Of a stretch of DNA of 64,000 nucleotides, positions 1 to 12,254 are shown in pieces. How positions within the stretch are numbered: the first letter of the stretch is position 1; each line of letters starts with the position of its first letter. Under the pieces are notes generated by a model. The model was not told the origin of the DNA and made no database searches. It saw only the letters and a list, made by a program, of their open reading frames with translations. The stretch is from Hyparrhenia diplandra (Eukaryota; Streptophyta; Magnoliopsida; Poales; Poaceae): assembly GCA_015847255.1 (NCBI GenBank), contig JADLZK010010445.1, positions 62,001 through 126,000 on the forward strand. Reading direction: 5' to 3'. Both the position numbers and the translations under genes were made by a program.

Positions 1-2983
1 TTAGAAATATAACAAACACAATATAAAACAATATAACCTCAGCTAGCAGAACGCGGAAAGCACTATGGTCTTACGGGTAGACTCCACGAGGGGATCGACC
101 GACGGGTTGATCACAAGCCTAAACTTCTCCTGAGGTGTGTGGGAAATAGCAAGAGTGAGTCCATGTCGAACTCCGCAAGAACAACAAGGCAATATCTTAT
201 CCTAAACCCATGATCATTATAACATAAATAATGAATAGCGTAAAACAATAACTATGAACAATTTAACAAACACAAGTCATCATCCTTAATGTAAAGGTTC
301 CAGGGCCGCCCGTGACCTTGGGCAAGGCTAGTATACCAGTTTTTCAAACTCTGCGCAGAGGTGTACACTTTCACTATGAGTCGCAATTCCCAAATGCTAG
401 GGCGGATCAAACCCAGGCACCAAGAACCACTAAGAAGCTCCCCAAAGGTTCGTCTAACAAGTTGGGGCAGCTAAGTCGTCAGACATAGAACCCACCCTTC
501 CTATGTGGCACATAACTCTCAGCCTATACTCACATATTAACGGGATAGGGGCATACTACATCCAATTCGGCAATTCCTCCAAGTTGCTAGAAAAATGATC
601 TCTAGGGAACTAATGTCGAGCCATATAACCCCCATAGCTGTCTTGTAATACCCGGATCTCTACATCACGAGATAAATCCCCATGTTGCCAAACAATTCAC
701 ATTTAAAGTTTAGTGCATAAACATTAAGAAAGTTATAAGATCATGGTTTAAAGCTAGCATATCCCAAAACTATACTTGCCTTAATATTGCTCCTTCTTCA
801 AATCCAAAGCTTCAAGAGAATTCCTTCTTGATTGAAAACTTCTTCAAGATCAACAACGTAAAGCTCACCGCCTACTTGACTCCAAGCATCGACACACAAG
901 CATCCGAGCATTCATACACGAAGCAAACAAAACTATAATTAGAACATTACACCACTAGCAATAAAATAAGTTGAAAAGCTTATAAAACTATTCTACACGT
1001 CACTACGATCACACAGACGTAAGGATCACCAAAACGGAGCTAGAACGGAGAAGATACGCATTTTCCAAGTTTGGCATGAATAAATTAATAAATTAAATAG
1101 GAACACGAAGTTTAAAAGTTGAAAACCTAATGAACAGTAGCGTAAACACTTAGATTACGGAATTATGAATCCAACACAATTTGAACGGGTCAATTTGGAT
1201 TTAAAACAAGAAAGTTATGAAGATTTGAAATTGAATGACAATTCTTTAAATAACAGGATTTTCGAAATAGAATAAATGGATTCTGACTTTATACCGAGCT
1301 GGGGAGATATATGTACTTCATCAATCAGATACATAGTAAACCAATTTTTGATACGATAACGACAATATGACCATATTTACATAGACTCAATGACAGGCTA
1401 TGTATATGAAAGATTAAATTTTCTTGATTGCGGAATAAATGATGATTTATGATGCATGACATACACATGACATCACCATAAGGTTAATCAATAGAATAAT
1501 GTGGCAAGGAACTAATGTGGCCACGTACTGACCTTCACTTATCATGGGGCACGGTTTGCATGCTGCATGAGATAGTTTGCTGGACAAGGACAGGAAAGCA
1601 GCTAACGCACACAGCCATACGGAACAATCGTCCAAAGGGCATGCATGCTGCAGTCTGGAGGGCCTCCGTGATCGATAAACATCAGATAAAGTGCACTTCA
1701 TTAGGGAAGGGCAGCTCGATTTGTTGGCCTAGTGTGATAGAAACAGTGAGACAATCGAGTAGATGAGATCAGGTAGATACAGAGGGAGAGAGCAACGCTC
1801 AGACAATGAGACGATAGGAGGATCGATGGATGACCTTACCGATCGATGGACATGGTAGGAAACTGGGGCACACATAGCCGGTCTTCACGAAAATATGTGC
1901 TCGGCTTCAAAGATGGCATCGGCGGCACGCAACATTGCAGCAGGGGAGGCGAGGTAGCTGCAGTAGATGAAAGTTGTTCCATCATGAAACTATGGTGACA
2001 GCCACGGCACTATCGGCCGGAGATCATGATCTACAAGTACAACACAACGGACGGTGGCTAGCTGAACTTGCAGATAATAAGATAAAGAATAGGATGATCA
2101 CCGTAGATAGAGCTGTGACGGGGACGAGAGCCGCGGCGATGCGTGGATGGCAACCAGTGGCGGCGCTCGGTTGTTTAAGATGCTGATGTCCCTCCAATGG
2201 CATCAGGCGATGGTACACCACGCTTCGACGACGATGGTGCCATGGCTCTGCCCGGAATCAGACGAGAAGGCGTTGACACCATCTACTAGGGTTCGGGCAT
2301 CGATAGATTGCTCGTGGAGAAAAGGAAACCAACGCAGCAGCCCAGCGGTATTTATAGATGGAGGGTAACTTGGATTTTAGATGGAAACAGAAACGTGCCG
2401 GTCACGAGAAGGACAGGTGCGGCGGCGGATTAGGGTTGCTGGTTGCTCTGCTGTGCTCAGCGCGAGGGAGATTAGATTGGAAAAGAGACGCTGCAGCTTA
2501 ACTTAAATAGTATTGTACATATGGAATCAAGAAGCTGGCTCAGGGGTTGCAAGATTTGGACCCGGCGTTTTCCATAGTTCGAGTCCTGGTCGAACACTGC
2601 ACTGGGAAGCAAGGACGAGAGAACTATCGGGCCAAAAGAAAGAAATAACCAGCGGCCAATAACGAACACCACTACAGGACAGAAGCAAAGGGAAGGACCA
2701 GCGCGTTGGGCCAAAAAGGGAAATAGGATTTGCCACTTTTTTTTTATTTTCAAGACATTTTCAAATAGCTTTTCAAGAGATTTTAAAAATTTTTGAGATT
2801 TGATCAAAACCACACATTCCATTAAATCCAATGCACCAGCATGAATGTTCAAACATGTTTCTACCTTATGATAAATTTTAATTTCACAAAAAAACATTTG
2901 TTTCCCTATATTTCATGAACACAAAATACATAAATAAATCATTTTTATTCTATTTTCAAAAACACAAAATTTGGGGTGTTACG
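1..2983 (-). mobile_element. Long terminal repeat, family D, copy D1 (left edge outside window)
   Basis: This stretch aligns in order with the D2 repeat at 8250-22728: the opening bases match D2 from about 8356, 1440-2480 matches 18384-19870, and 2750-2983 matches 22490-22728. It therefore lacks only about 105 bases of its left end. It ends in ...GGGGTGTTAC, one base short of the D2 end GGTGTTACA, and then runs straight into a gypsy gag. A TATAAATA-like box lies on the minus strand near 2349, which is why I favour minus orientation. There is no coding capacity; the short ORFs here are chance. LTR length (~3.1 kb) and the TGTAACACCC start recall the Del/Tekay lineage, which is inference only. 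Confidence 0.75.
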
Positions 2984-3232
2984 GTGAGAATGGGAACAGA
3001 CGAAGTAGGATTGCATCACTTGAGACATCTTTGATGGTGAAGGTGCCACGATCTCTAGGAAGTGTTGTAGGTGAGCATTGGCATCTTCATGGGCTTTTCC
3101 ACAGAATTGGCTAGCTTGTACCATGTTGATGAGTGCAGGCTTGAGCTCAAAAGCTTTGTCTCCCACATCGACCGTCGGCCCAAAGGCGGATGTTGGCCGT
3201 AGTCGGTGCAGTACGGAGGGTCTTGTTCGCCA
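2984..3232 (-). pseudogene. Gag N-terminal fragment of gypsy element G
   Basis: The minus strand encodes a gag N-terminal segment containing FELKPALINMV, FCGKAHEDANAHLQHFLEI and, after frame slippage, residues matching the start of the capsid helical region. The same DANAHLQHFLE block occurs in element E (about 16230) as EGANAHLQHFLEL, so the assignment to a plant Ty3/gypsy gag is firm. The reading frame changes near 3175, and the gene is cut at 2984 by the D1 repeat; the rest lies outside the window. The likely start is the ATG near 3232. Its 5' leader, PBS and LTR follow to the right (3233-5266), as expected for a minus-strand element. Confidence 0.8.
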
Positions 3233-3526
3233 TTACTTGAACACGGGTGCTAAGCTTCTCGCACGGTGGAGGAGTCTTCCGAGGTAGTGATCTTGGGTTG
3301 AGACTTCAACTTGGATCTTGCCTCCTTCAAGAGAGTTTTTCGGATCGGAAAGGAAGTTTTCGGGAAGATTCCTATTCATACATTACCACGAAATAGATAG
3401 AAAGAATAATAACAAGGGTAAACCTGTTTAAGCAATTAGTGATAAATTTAATACTTTACAATGCGTGAGAGAGATGCATGCAAGTTATTCCTATATTTAT
3501 ATTTTGTTGGGCTAAAGACTTTCTTT
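3233..3526 (-). other. 5' leader of element G
   Basis: About 290 bases between the gag start and the primer-binding site. No ORF of note on either strand. This is the untranslated leader, where a packaging signal would lie, but I see no specific structure that I can name. Confidence 0.5.
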
Positions 3527-3541
3527 CCCGACAACGCGCCA
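3527..3541 (-). other. Primer-binding site of element G (tRNA-Asp type)
   Basis: Plus-strand CCCGACAACGCGCCA resembles the tRNA-Asp 3' end CCCGGCAACGGCGCCA, with one substitution and one missing base. It sits 9 bases left of the LTR edge TGTTGG, the correct place for a minus-strand element. Confidence 0.7.
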
Positions 3542-3550
3542 AAAAATGCT

Positions 3551-5266
3551 TGTTGGTATTTCTAACGTCACTAACTAGTAATTTCGTCTAGAAAGGATAT
3601 CGATGTTGCTTTCGATAAAACTAAAAGAAAATAATTCATTGCAGTTCATAGCATATCCGAAAAAGGTTGTCATCCCTATAGTTAAGCCACTAATATGCAA
3701 GGAATAAACCATTCGTACTATGCCTTGATAACTTCTTAATAAGTAAATAAACAATTATAATCGGGTATCCGCAGTTTACGGATATGAATATACCATTGTA
3801 GCATTTTAACCGGGAGTAAGAACCGGTGTTGAATTTATATTCTACCAGGGGAAAGAAGTCTACTATCGTGAATTAAGCGTGCATAGGTGTATCTAAACAT
3901 CTTAATCATCTCTCGTAAGCAAAGCTTAAGTGCTAAATCTATCAATTACTTAAACAGGGATCAAAGTTCACAATAAAGATAATGATAAAGTTCGATAAAT
4001 GGATTCAACCAAGTCATATCCGGTGTGCAAAATAGAAAGTGTCAAGCGATTGGACGATAGCAATTCATAGGCTAGCTAGCATTAGAAACTCCAATATGTA
4101 ACTCTAAACTATAAGTTAGGATCTACTCGATTAGTGCAATACATCTAACAATCATTGAAGAAAGACTAATTAAATCCACACATGAGGACGTAATCCGTGA
4201 AGACTAAGGCCGAAACTTAGAACAACCCGAATAATATCATCCGCTAGGCCTACATACGGGGATGGATTGCAAAAGGACTCAATGGTGCCGTCACCACCAC
4301 GATCTACCACACGACCGGCACATAGGGTGCAAAGTGCAAAGTAAATAAGATCTAATCACCACGATTACATCATCTCTACCACTCACCCTCGAACGAAAGG
4401 ATGAGCGCTATACGAATCCATGCATGAACATAACAGTAATTCAACTATGCTAAACGTGTAATCAAAGTAAATACTAGAACAAATAATCTCGAATATAAAC
4501 ATGATCAAGATATTCATTTTAAGAACGTGTGCGGAACTTGAAGACTACTTACAATGAAGAACTTACAAGAACGAGGCGATCTTGTGCCGGCCTCCGATGA
4601 TCGAGGAGCGGATTTCTCCCTTCCTACTAGATCTAATCTTGATTGCTACTCTTCCTAAAGCGGTGTTTCTAGAGCGTGGGATTGATGACTTGGATCTTGA
4701 AGCGTTGTTGCTGAATTGAGAACTTGATGATCCGAAAGGGGGTCTAGGGTCTCCTTATATAGTCCAGGAGGAGGTGCCAGTGTTGGACTTAGATACATCT
4801 CGTGCTCCCACCGACGCCCTCGGATCAAACCGACATTAAACGAGCGGATTAGATTGCGTCTTAGAGTCGGTTGAGGAAGCTTCCCGGAGGCGGGGACCGA
4901 CTTGGCCGGGGGGGCCGCCGGCTTCGGTTATTGGCGGCCCGGCCGTGGTGGGGCCCACCCCGGGTCCCCGCAATGCGTCGTGGCTTCCGGAGTCTTCTAG
5001 ATGATGTTTTCTTGGGTGCTAAGTCTCGATCACATCGGGATTAATCCGAAGCCTTCTAGAGTCTTTCTCGGAGTTGGATTGCGTTACGTACGCCGTGGTC
5101 GTCGGCTCGCGAATTCTTTGTTTTCTGTTTAGTCCCCGCAATTCTCAACTTTACCAAAACTGGTGGAAATATGTTAGTGACACCCTATTCTAGGTTGTTA
5201 TTATGATTTATACCCCTTTCTCATGTTTATTTGATTAATAAATTTATATGATAACAAGTGTCAACA
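3551..5266 (-). mobile_element. 5' LTR of gypsy-type element G
   Basis: A 1716-bp LTR running TGTTGG...GTGTCAACA on the plus strand, flanked on the left by a tRNA-Asp-type PBS and gag, so it is the 5' LTR of a minus-strand element. A TATATAAG-type box lies on the minus strand near 4757. Its right third (4990-5266, the U3 when read on the minus strand) is almost the same sequence as the U3 of element A (42833-43106), while its left part differs from A. It interrupts element H, whose leader resumes at 5267. Confidence 0.85.
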
Positions 5267-5447
5267 AACACCACGGGTTCTTCAATCTTTTCTTTTCTCG
5301 TGGAATCTTGTCGGAAGATCTTAGCGACTTGTTTTGTCCCTGTCTATTCCACAATTCAACAGTAACAAGGATAATCCTACTAAAGCTAGTGATACACTAA
5401 ATTAGCAGACATCAAGATCATCATCGAGAATCTTTAGGCTCATTGGT
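5267..5447 (-). other. Leader fragment of element H
   Basis: About 180 bases of non-coding sequence between the G LTR and the H primer-binding site. It is read as the start of the H internal region, cut by insertion of G. No gene seen. Confidence 0.55.
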
Positions 5448-5464
5448 TCCCCACAACGGCGCCA
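5448..5464 (-). other. Primer-binding site of element H (tRNA-Asp type)
   Basis: Plus-strand TCCCCACAACGGCGCCA matches the tRNA-Asp 3' end with one change (ACAAC for GCAAC). It lies 7 bases from the LTR edge at 5472. Confidence 0.8.
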
Positions 5465-5471
5465 AAAAGCT

Positions 5472-6917
5472 TGTTGGCATTTGTTAAGTGCTAAAAGAAT
5501 ATGAAGGATTACGCAAGCGCCTGAGAACACCTACCATTATAGCTTTTCCCTAGGATGAGTATTCTAGAGTATCGTATCCACAGGGAAGATTTGGCTAAAG
5601 AATCTAATAAATCACAATCATGTATCCACTAACTTAGCGAACCACTAGACTATAGTGAGGGGGTAATTGTTAAAGGATGAGTAATATCAAAACATAAACT
5701 AATAATCTATCTAAAATGTCAAAGAATAAATTAAACTAATCAAGAGGTCAAAGGGAGAGATCAAGGTTCCTATGTTCTTCTCTATTACTTAGGTTCTATG
5801 ATAGCAATTACACTATTGCACTTTGGAGCAACAGATCCTTTCCAACTCTCGAGAAAAGACTGGGAAAAAGGTAGTTGGGAGAAGGTCAAAAAAGCTCTAC
5901 GAAAACACCAATCCGAACGTGGTGGACTACGGGGCCTTACAGAGTCAAGTCACCCCTGGGGCTACCACAACTAACCGTGGGATTGGGCGCAACCTCAGGT
6001 AACCCATAGTCTAGACACCATGTCTATACTATAGATTACTACTCTAGCTACCATGAATAACTAGAGCACTTAATACGGCGGAGATCCCATGCAATAATAT
6101 AACAACTATACTTAACCATATATGAAAGGTATAGGATTAAATAGAGAAGATAAATATATAAATCACAAGTCATCCAAAGATAAGATATGAAACATACCAA
6201 ACTCTGAGACATCTCGTAACCAAAGTGTAGTTGAACTCTCCTTTAGTCTTGATTAGATCTAAGTTAGATCTAATCTAGTTCTAATTACATGTCTAATCTA
6301 GTTCTAATTACATGGCTAATCTTCTTCTAATCTACATCTAATTCACTAATCCCGGAGAGAGGTTATCCTTTCATGGGACACCTCTACAACCGAAGGACTA
6401 ATGATTAGAATGAGAATAGAATGAATTAGGGTTTCACCACGAGGCGGGGGTCTTCTTATATAGGCCTTGGCGATGAACGTGAACCCTTGGATTAAACCGA
6501 CCTTGGCAACGGTGTAGATACAACCTCAAAGTCGGTAGTAAACCGACCTAGAAAGGAGAGGGGGCGACGGGAGGGACCCACCGGCGGCCGGCCTAAATAA
6601 CTCCGGCGGCCGCCGGGGTCCGTAAGTTTCTCGGCTTAGTGTTTCTTCCGGGTGTCCTCTGGTACCTTCTAGAATGTTTTAGTCCACTTTTTCGGGTTGA
6701 GTTACTTCACGGTTAAGTATTGTCATCATATGTCTTGTATCTTCCGGAACTTTCTCTATTCTTCTCTGCATTTATCTATTAAGTCCCTGAAAAGATATAA
6801 ATCACCAAAGCTCGTGGAATTATGTTAGTAATACCCCTAGTCTATGTTGATATTCATTTTATGCCCTTATTTCATATTTAGTTGACTATTAATATTATAC
6901 TATAACAGGTGTCAACA
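5472..6917 (-). mobile_element. 5' LTR of gypsy-type element H
   Basis: A 1446-bp LTR, TGTTGGCATTTG...ATAACAGGTGTCAACA on the plus strand. The PBS on its left makes it the 5' LTR of a minus-strand element. A TATATAAG box lies on the minus strand near 6458. It is the same family as the solo LTR at 29109-30513, sharing the cttctagaatgttttagtcc and gaacttctc-type U3 blocks and the final ATAACAGGTGTCAACA. The rest of H lies beyond G and D1 or outside the window. Confidence 0.85.
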
Positions 6918-8249
6918 AGGAGTTCATCCTATATCTTGGTCAAGGCACAACAAAATTGCAAATATTGAAATTATGCCAAGAACACATACCACCACCAAGG
7001 TAGATAGGTCACCACATTGATATGACCATTATGAGTGAGATTTTAAATTATTTGGATAGCCATAATTCTCACTTGATGAAATGTGGTGAATTAGAGCATT
7101 CATGATCATCCAAGTTCCATATATTAGATTCCTAGTTCTTCCTTTACCTAAAGCAGCCCACATAGAGAGCAAAAGGTAAAGTTCATGAACTTTGCAAAAT
7201 GTGAACTAGGAGTTACCCTTTGTTGATTTGCAAGATCCTGGGTGATCGAGTGGGATGGATCAAGAGCACTTGATGAGCTCTAGAGAGGAGAAATAGCAAT
7301 GAAAGTCCACTCTTCAATTATTTTCTCCAACTCATCCAAATCTTGTTCCACTTGAGGATTGGGGCATTCAACATTTAAACCGGGAGCACTTGGTTTACAA
7401 AGGCGAGACCTCCTAGAATAACCGTGGACGCACCTAGAGACTCCACAGGAACTACCCATCCTCTTTTTGCACATGTGTTGGACTGCATATCATATACTTG
7501 GAAGAATCAATAATCACACAAAATTTAGGCTAAGCTCCCCCTAAATTTGTGCATACAAGAGTACACAAAGCCCACTGAAGCACATCAACAATATGAGATC
7601 AAGGGAGAGGTTTGCACTATATTCCAACCGATTTCAAGCTCCTTCAAGCCGCTTGTAATCCAAAAGTTTCAGTGATTTCAGTTTCCCTTAATTGATTTCA
7701 GCATGTACCAATTGATTGTACCTCATTGTCGCTACATGTAAACAACTAATTTCAACTAGTTTGAACTGATTTGATCTGCTGTCTCTCGAGAATCTTGGTG
7801 ATTACTTCTTATTCCAACTAGTTGCAATTACTTGCTACTTTGCTTGTACTCCGATTGCAACTTCGTTTGCATCCTTGTGTGAGCTATTTTCTTCCATTGA
7901 ATCTCCTTTAGATCAAACTGATGCTTCTCAATTTTTAATGTATGTTCATGACCAATTTGAATCCATGTTTAGGGGCCTCCCCTACATCCATGCGACTACA
8001 CAGGTGGGGCGCGGCAGCTTCGCTGGCGCTTACTTGTCCACTCAAGTCAACTTGATATTTTTACTTTCATAGAAACCCTTTTTGATCAACACGAAGCTTC
8101 ATAATTGTAATGAATCTTTCATGACCAACTAGAGAGCCAACTGAATCTTGTTGCCACAATTCATTCCAATTCCATTCAGCCAAAATTTCAGATTCTGTCA
8201 TCCTTAGAGAAACATACATATCTCTCAGACTATTAGATCAATATGCATG
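6918..8249 (-). other. Left segment of the 3' non-coding region of copia element C
   Basis: No convincing gene. The sequence is AT-rich with short ORFs only. Its right end joins 22734 without a break once D2 is removed: the 5-base duplication gcatg flanks D2, and a ~184-bp divergent tandem repeat (from about 8189) continues across the junction. I therefore assign it to the long 3' non-coding region of the gag-only copia element C. It contains one GC-rich patch near 7999-8030 (gcgcggcagcttcgctggcgc) resembling the palindromes found elsewhere in C. Confidence 0.5.
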
Positions 8250-9596
8250 TGTAACACCCAGTTTTAAGAACAAAACCAGATGAAGCCATATGTGAGCCCT
8301 GGAAGTCAAATCTCACATATAGTTTACAAATTATTGGAAGTATCAATTCAAAATGCTTAAAATATAACGAACATAATATAAAAGACATAACCTCGGCTAG
8401 CGGGCAGTACCGGAAAGACACTCGATCTTCTAGTGTGGACTCCACGAGGGGACCGGTATTTGCCCGGTTGATCACAAGCCTAAACTTCACCGAGGTGTGG
8501 GGGAATAGCAAGAGTGAGTCCATGTCGAACTCGCAAATATAGCTAAGCAATATCTACCCAAAAAAAATACATGATCATTATAACATAAATAATGAATAGC
8601 ATGAAACGATAAATCATGAACAATTTAATAAGCATGTATAGCCAACTATTCATTGATGTCCCCAAGGCCGTTCATTACCGCGAACACGGTACGACATGTC
8701 GGGCTTTAATTAAACTCAAGCAGAGGTGTACACTTTCACTACGGGTCATGGTTTCGAGGGGCGGAGAAAACCATATAAAGTCGTTCAAAAGCCCTCCTAA
8801 AAATATTAAGTGGCCAATGAGCTACAACCCCGTTTCTCCCAATTCGCAAACCACCAACGGTTAGGTAAAACCCTTGAACAACTAGAGTCGAGCCATCTAA
8901 CCCCCATAGTTGTACGGTATATCTCGGATGATCACAAATGAATAAGTCAATGTTATCAACAATTCATATTTAACGTTCAAGATTGCATAAACATTAAGCA
9001 AGTCATAAGATCATGGTTTAAAGATAGCATATCCCAGAACTATACTTGCCTTATTTAGATATCCTTCTTGAGTCCAAAGCTTTCCCAAAAACACCTTCTT
9101 GATCAACAACTTCCTCTAGATCACAATCTTCTTCGCGATTAACAACATAAAGCTCACCGATCTACTTGATTCCAATCAGCAATAGACAAACATTTGGATC
9201 CAATCATGCATGGCAAACAAGGCTACAATTAGAATAGTACACCAACAGTGGAAAAACAGTTTAAATAGTACATAAAACTATTCTACACGTCACTACGATC
9301 ACACGACGCGCTTAAAGATCACCGAAATCGGACTTAAAAAGCGGCGTAGATATGAATTTTATAAGTTTAGCATAAATAAAATAATGGACTAAATATAAAC
9401 TCGAATTTTAAAAGATTTAAAACCCGACTAACAGTAAGATAAACATGTAAGTTACGAGATTATGAATCTAACGCAACTTGAACGGACTGATTTCGATTTA
9501 AAACAAATGATATGACAAGTATGAATTCAAATAAAGCACTAAGCACTCGAGGACATGATATATGGAAGAGCTTGAGTGAATTAGATCAAGGATGAT

Positions 9597-11294
9597 TGTT
9601 GGCATTTCTTAACGCAATCAAAGGAAAGCAGTATTAAAACCCATCCCAATAAAAGCGTCGTAAAATGCACCGCCGACATTCCCAAGTAAACCACCATGTC
9701 GGTGATCGAAATGAGACTATCAACGGGATAGATCTTGTCATTGTAGATATTCATCCATGGCGCGCGGATCTATCGTTGTAGCATTTCACCCGGAAGTATT
9801 CGAGTGGTATCGTTATTTATATTTTCCCAAAGGAAGGCATGTGATTAATAAATTAGCATGGCATCCGAATAGAGGAACATGTGTTTGTTTAGACCAAATT
9901 ACTCATAATGAGGGGTAAGCAATACGATTCACGATAGTGTGACACACACTTGGAAATCCACCAGCAAAAAGGATAAAGAAAATAGATAAAGAATAAATGA
10001 ATAAACGAATAACCTAATGGAGTAGTTCTAATGTATCTAGTCATGGCCATACAAATGAATAGTTAGGATCATATGCAAACTGATCTAAGCGTTGTTAGGT
10101 CTAGGATAACTTGGGAGACTTCACGGTTACCATACGGCCCGATAGGAAGCATTTACGAACTCCTACGGCCAAAGACAGTTAACGTGGGGGGGATTTCAAG
10201 GGACGGTCAAGGCTTGTCACGACCAAGCCGCCTACCCCCTCAACCGTGGCATGCACTCATATTTGCAGGTGTCGTAATACCCGGGCACCATGCCCGCATA
10301 CTAGAGCACTACTCTTGTCCCCGGGGTCCCCACTCGTCGAATGGACGGACTAGAACAAGAGCAAACCCGAAGGAACAACAAACCGTTATCCCACCTCTAA
10401 TCAAGTTAGGCATATGATGTTCGTTAAAGAACTGTAATGAACATGTCAAGATCATGATATGTAAACTATATTCTAGTTCATATACCACTACAATAACATG
10501 AACAAAACTATACTCTAGTTCAAAAGTTAGGCCAAGAATATAGATATAGGACTTGCAAATAGAAGAATGCTCCATAGAGAAGATGTGTTACCAAAGCTCT
10601 TTCTTCTAGGAGACAAGCCCTCCTTGTAGCTCTTCTACTCCAAGTGTCTACTAAAGAATAAAGAAGAAGAAAGAAGAAGAAGGGAGAAGTAGAAGAAGAG
10701 AGAGAGAGGTAGAGGTGGTAGAGAGAGGTATTGCTGGGTTTCTTTGGACTCCAAATGGTGTGTGTTGAGAGAGGGGAGAGGGGGTCTATTTATACACTTG
10801 GAGGAGGGGCCTAAGTGCTAATTTACACCCAAACCGACTGTAAACCTTCCTTTGTACGGCGCAAAACCGACCATCCTGGGCGGGAAACCAAGTTTGGAAG
10901 GTGCACGAACCGCCTCCCCGAGGCGGGCCCGAACCGCCTCGGGGAGGGGTGCGGCCGCACCTTGAGGTGCGCGCAGCACCGGGCGCCGTTCGCCCGGGTC
11001 TTGGCGGGTGTCGTCTTTTCGCCACTGAAAAGTTGTGGGGGGCTGCGCCGCCCGCATTTGATGTTTTGGGTCGATTTGCTCTTTGGGCTTGGATTTTGCA
11101 ATAGTGCGCTTTCCGGAAGGCGTACTTTGGTCGATTTTTCCACTTGCTTTTATTTTAAATCTGCAAAATAAAATACAATACACTACAAGTGGAATTTATT
11201 AGTGATAAATGCATATGAACATAAAAAGGTTTAATTTTACTCCCTTCATGGTAGTAAGTTGAGGGGAAAAATATTGCGTTATTTACCGTCAACA
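9597..11294 (-). repeat. 3' LTR of element E
   Basis: Starts TGTTGGCATTTCTTAACG and ends TTTACCGTCAACA on the plus strand; adjoins the polypurine tract at 11295. It pairs with 16685-18378. The U3 half (10790-11294) is very GC-rich around 10900-11060, and the CT-rich leader follows the TATA box on the minus strand (10670-10785). Overlapping ORFs on both strands at 10786-11183 are by-products of this GC-rich block. Confidence 0.9.
10786..10794 (-). promoter_or_regulatory. TATA box in 3' LTR of element E
   Basis: The minus strand reads TATAAATAG, followed by a long CT-rich tract typical of plant leaders. A GC-rich block containing GTGCGGCCGCACCTTG lies about 160 bases upstream (10949-10964). 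The matching box in the 5' LTR is near 17870. Confidence 0.65.
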
Positions 11295-11309
11295 AACTCC
11301 CCCAAGCTT
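11295..11309 (-). other. Polypurine tract of element E
   Basis: The minus strand reads AAGCTTGGGGGAGTT immediately before the LTR start TGTTGACGG, the standard plus-strand primer position. Confidence 0.8.
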
Positions 11310-12254
11310 ACCCCTTTGCGCGTCCTCGAGCAAAAAGAGATAAGTTCTTGGTTGTTGATCAGAGTTGCTACAATGCCGATTACGTTTCACAAGTGCCGGG
11401 GTTATAATAAGATTTTCTACCAAAGTTTGAATAAAATGGCACATCTTTTTCTTACCCTTTATTACCTTTCATCGTAGCGGGGCTTTTCGAAAAACTTTTC
11501 TCAAAGCCTTGGGTGGTTGCCGATAGAGCGGTTATAACGGAGGTGCTTATCTTTCATCCTTTTGATCAACTTTTTATCAGGGATTTTATTTAGATAATAA
11601 TTTATTTCTTTTTGAGAAAGCTTGGGCTTTATTGCTATTATTATTTTTTTGGAGAGGTGGGCTCTGCTCGCCCTAGGCTTTTACCTTTTATTTCCTCTCT
11701 TTTTTTCTTTTTTCTTTTTTTTTAGAGATGTGGGCTCTACTCGCCCTCGGACACTTGTCCATTTTTCATCTCATTTTCATCATTTTTTTTAGCATAGCCC
11801 AAAATCATTTCTCTTTTTCAAAGCATAGATCCCCGGATGTCAAGTTTCTCTTTTGGACGAAGTCATAGCAAATCCATTTGTACCATATCATATTTGGCAA
11901 CAACTTAGACTAGATAGAGCATATGCAACCCACATGAATCAAGTTTTTCAGGATAAGTTTTTAGAATTAGCCACTAAACTCAAACTCTAGAGAACTTCGA
12001 ATTATAAACTAGGCATGAGGCAAAGCATAAAACAGAGCAACTATTCATCATTTCAACAAGGGACTAAGACTAAACATTTTTATAGCTCATATGTAAGCAT
12101 TAAGGCACAAAGAAGAGCTACTTATTCTATTTTTGGATTTTCTCTTTTTTTTTTTAGTTTTGGGTTTTTTTTTTTTCGATGCAAGGTTGCTGAAATTTAA
12201 ACATGCTAAAATAAAATAAAATTTGATGGAAATAAATATGTAATGCAATGATAC
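11310..12254 (-). other. 3' non-coding region of element E with repeated motif
   Basis: No coding sequence. It is rich in T tracts and holds two copies of a motif also present in elements A and B: ggagaggtgggctctgctcg at 11651 and agatgtgggctctactcgcc near 11726, the latter running into ggacacttgtcc. A PPT-like CCTCCCCAAGCT occurs just beyond, at about 12264. These shared non-coding blocks suggest a cis-acting role in RNA handling or priming, which is inference. Confidence 0.55.

Noticed and set aside
2472..2897. 141-residue minus-strand ORF with hydrophobic stretches
   Set aside because: It lies in the D LTR, and its frame is not open in the D2 copy, which is interrupted here by the Helitron and diverged.
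10786..11183. Overlapping ORFs of about 80-120 residues on both strands, repeated at 17841-18269
   Set aside because: They lie in the GC-rich U3 of element E's LTRs, occur on both strands at once, and their frames differ between the two LTRs.
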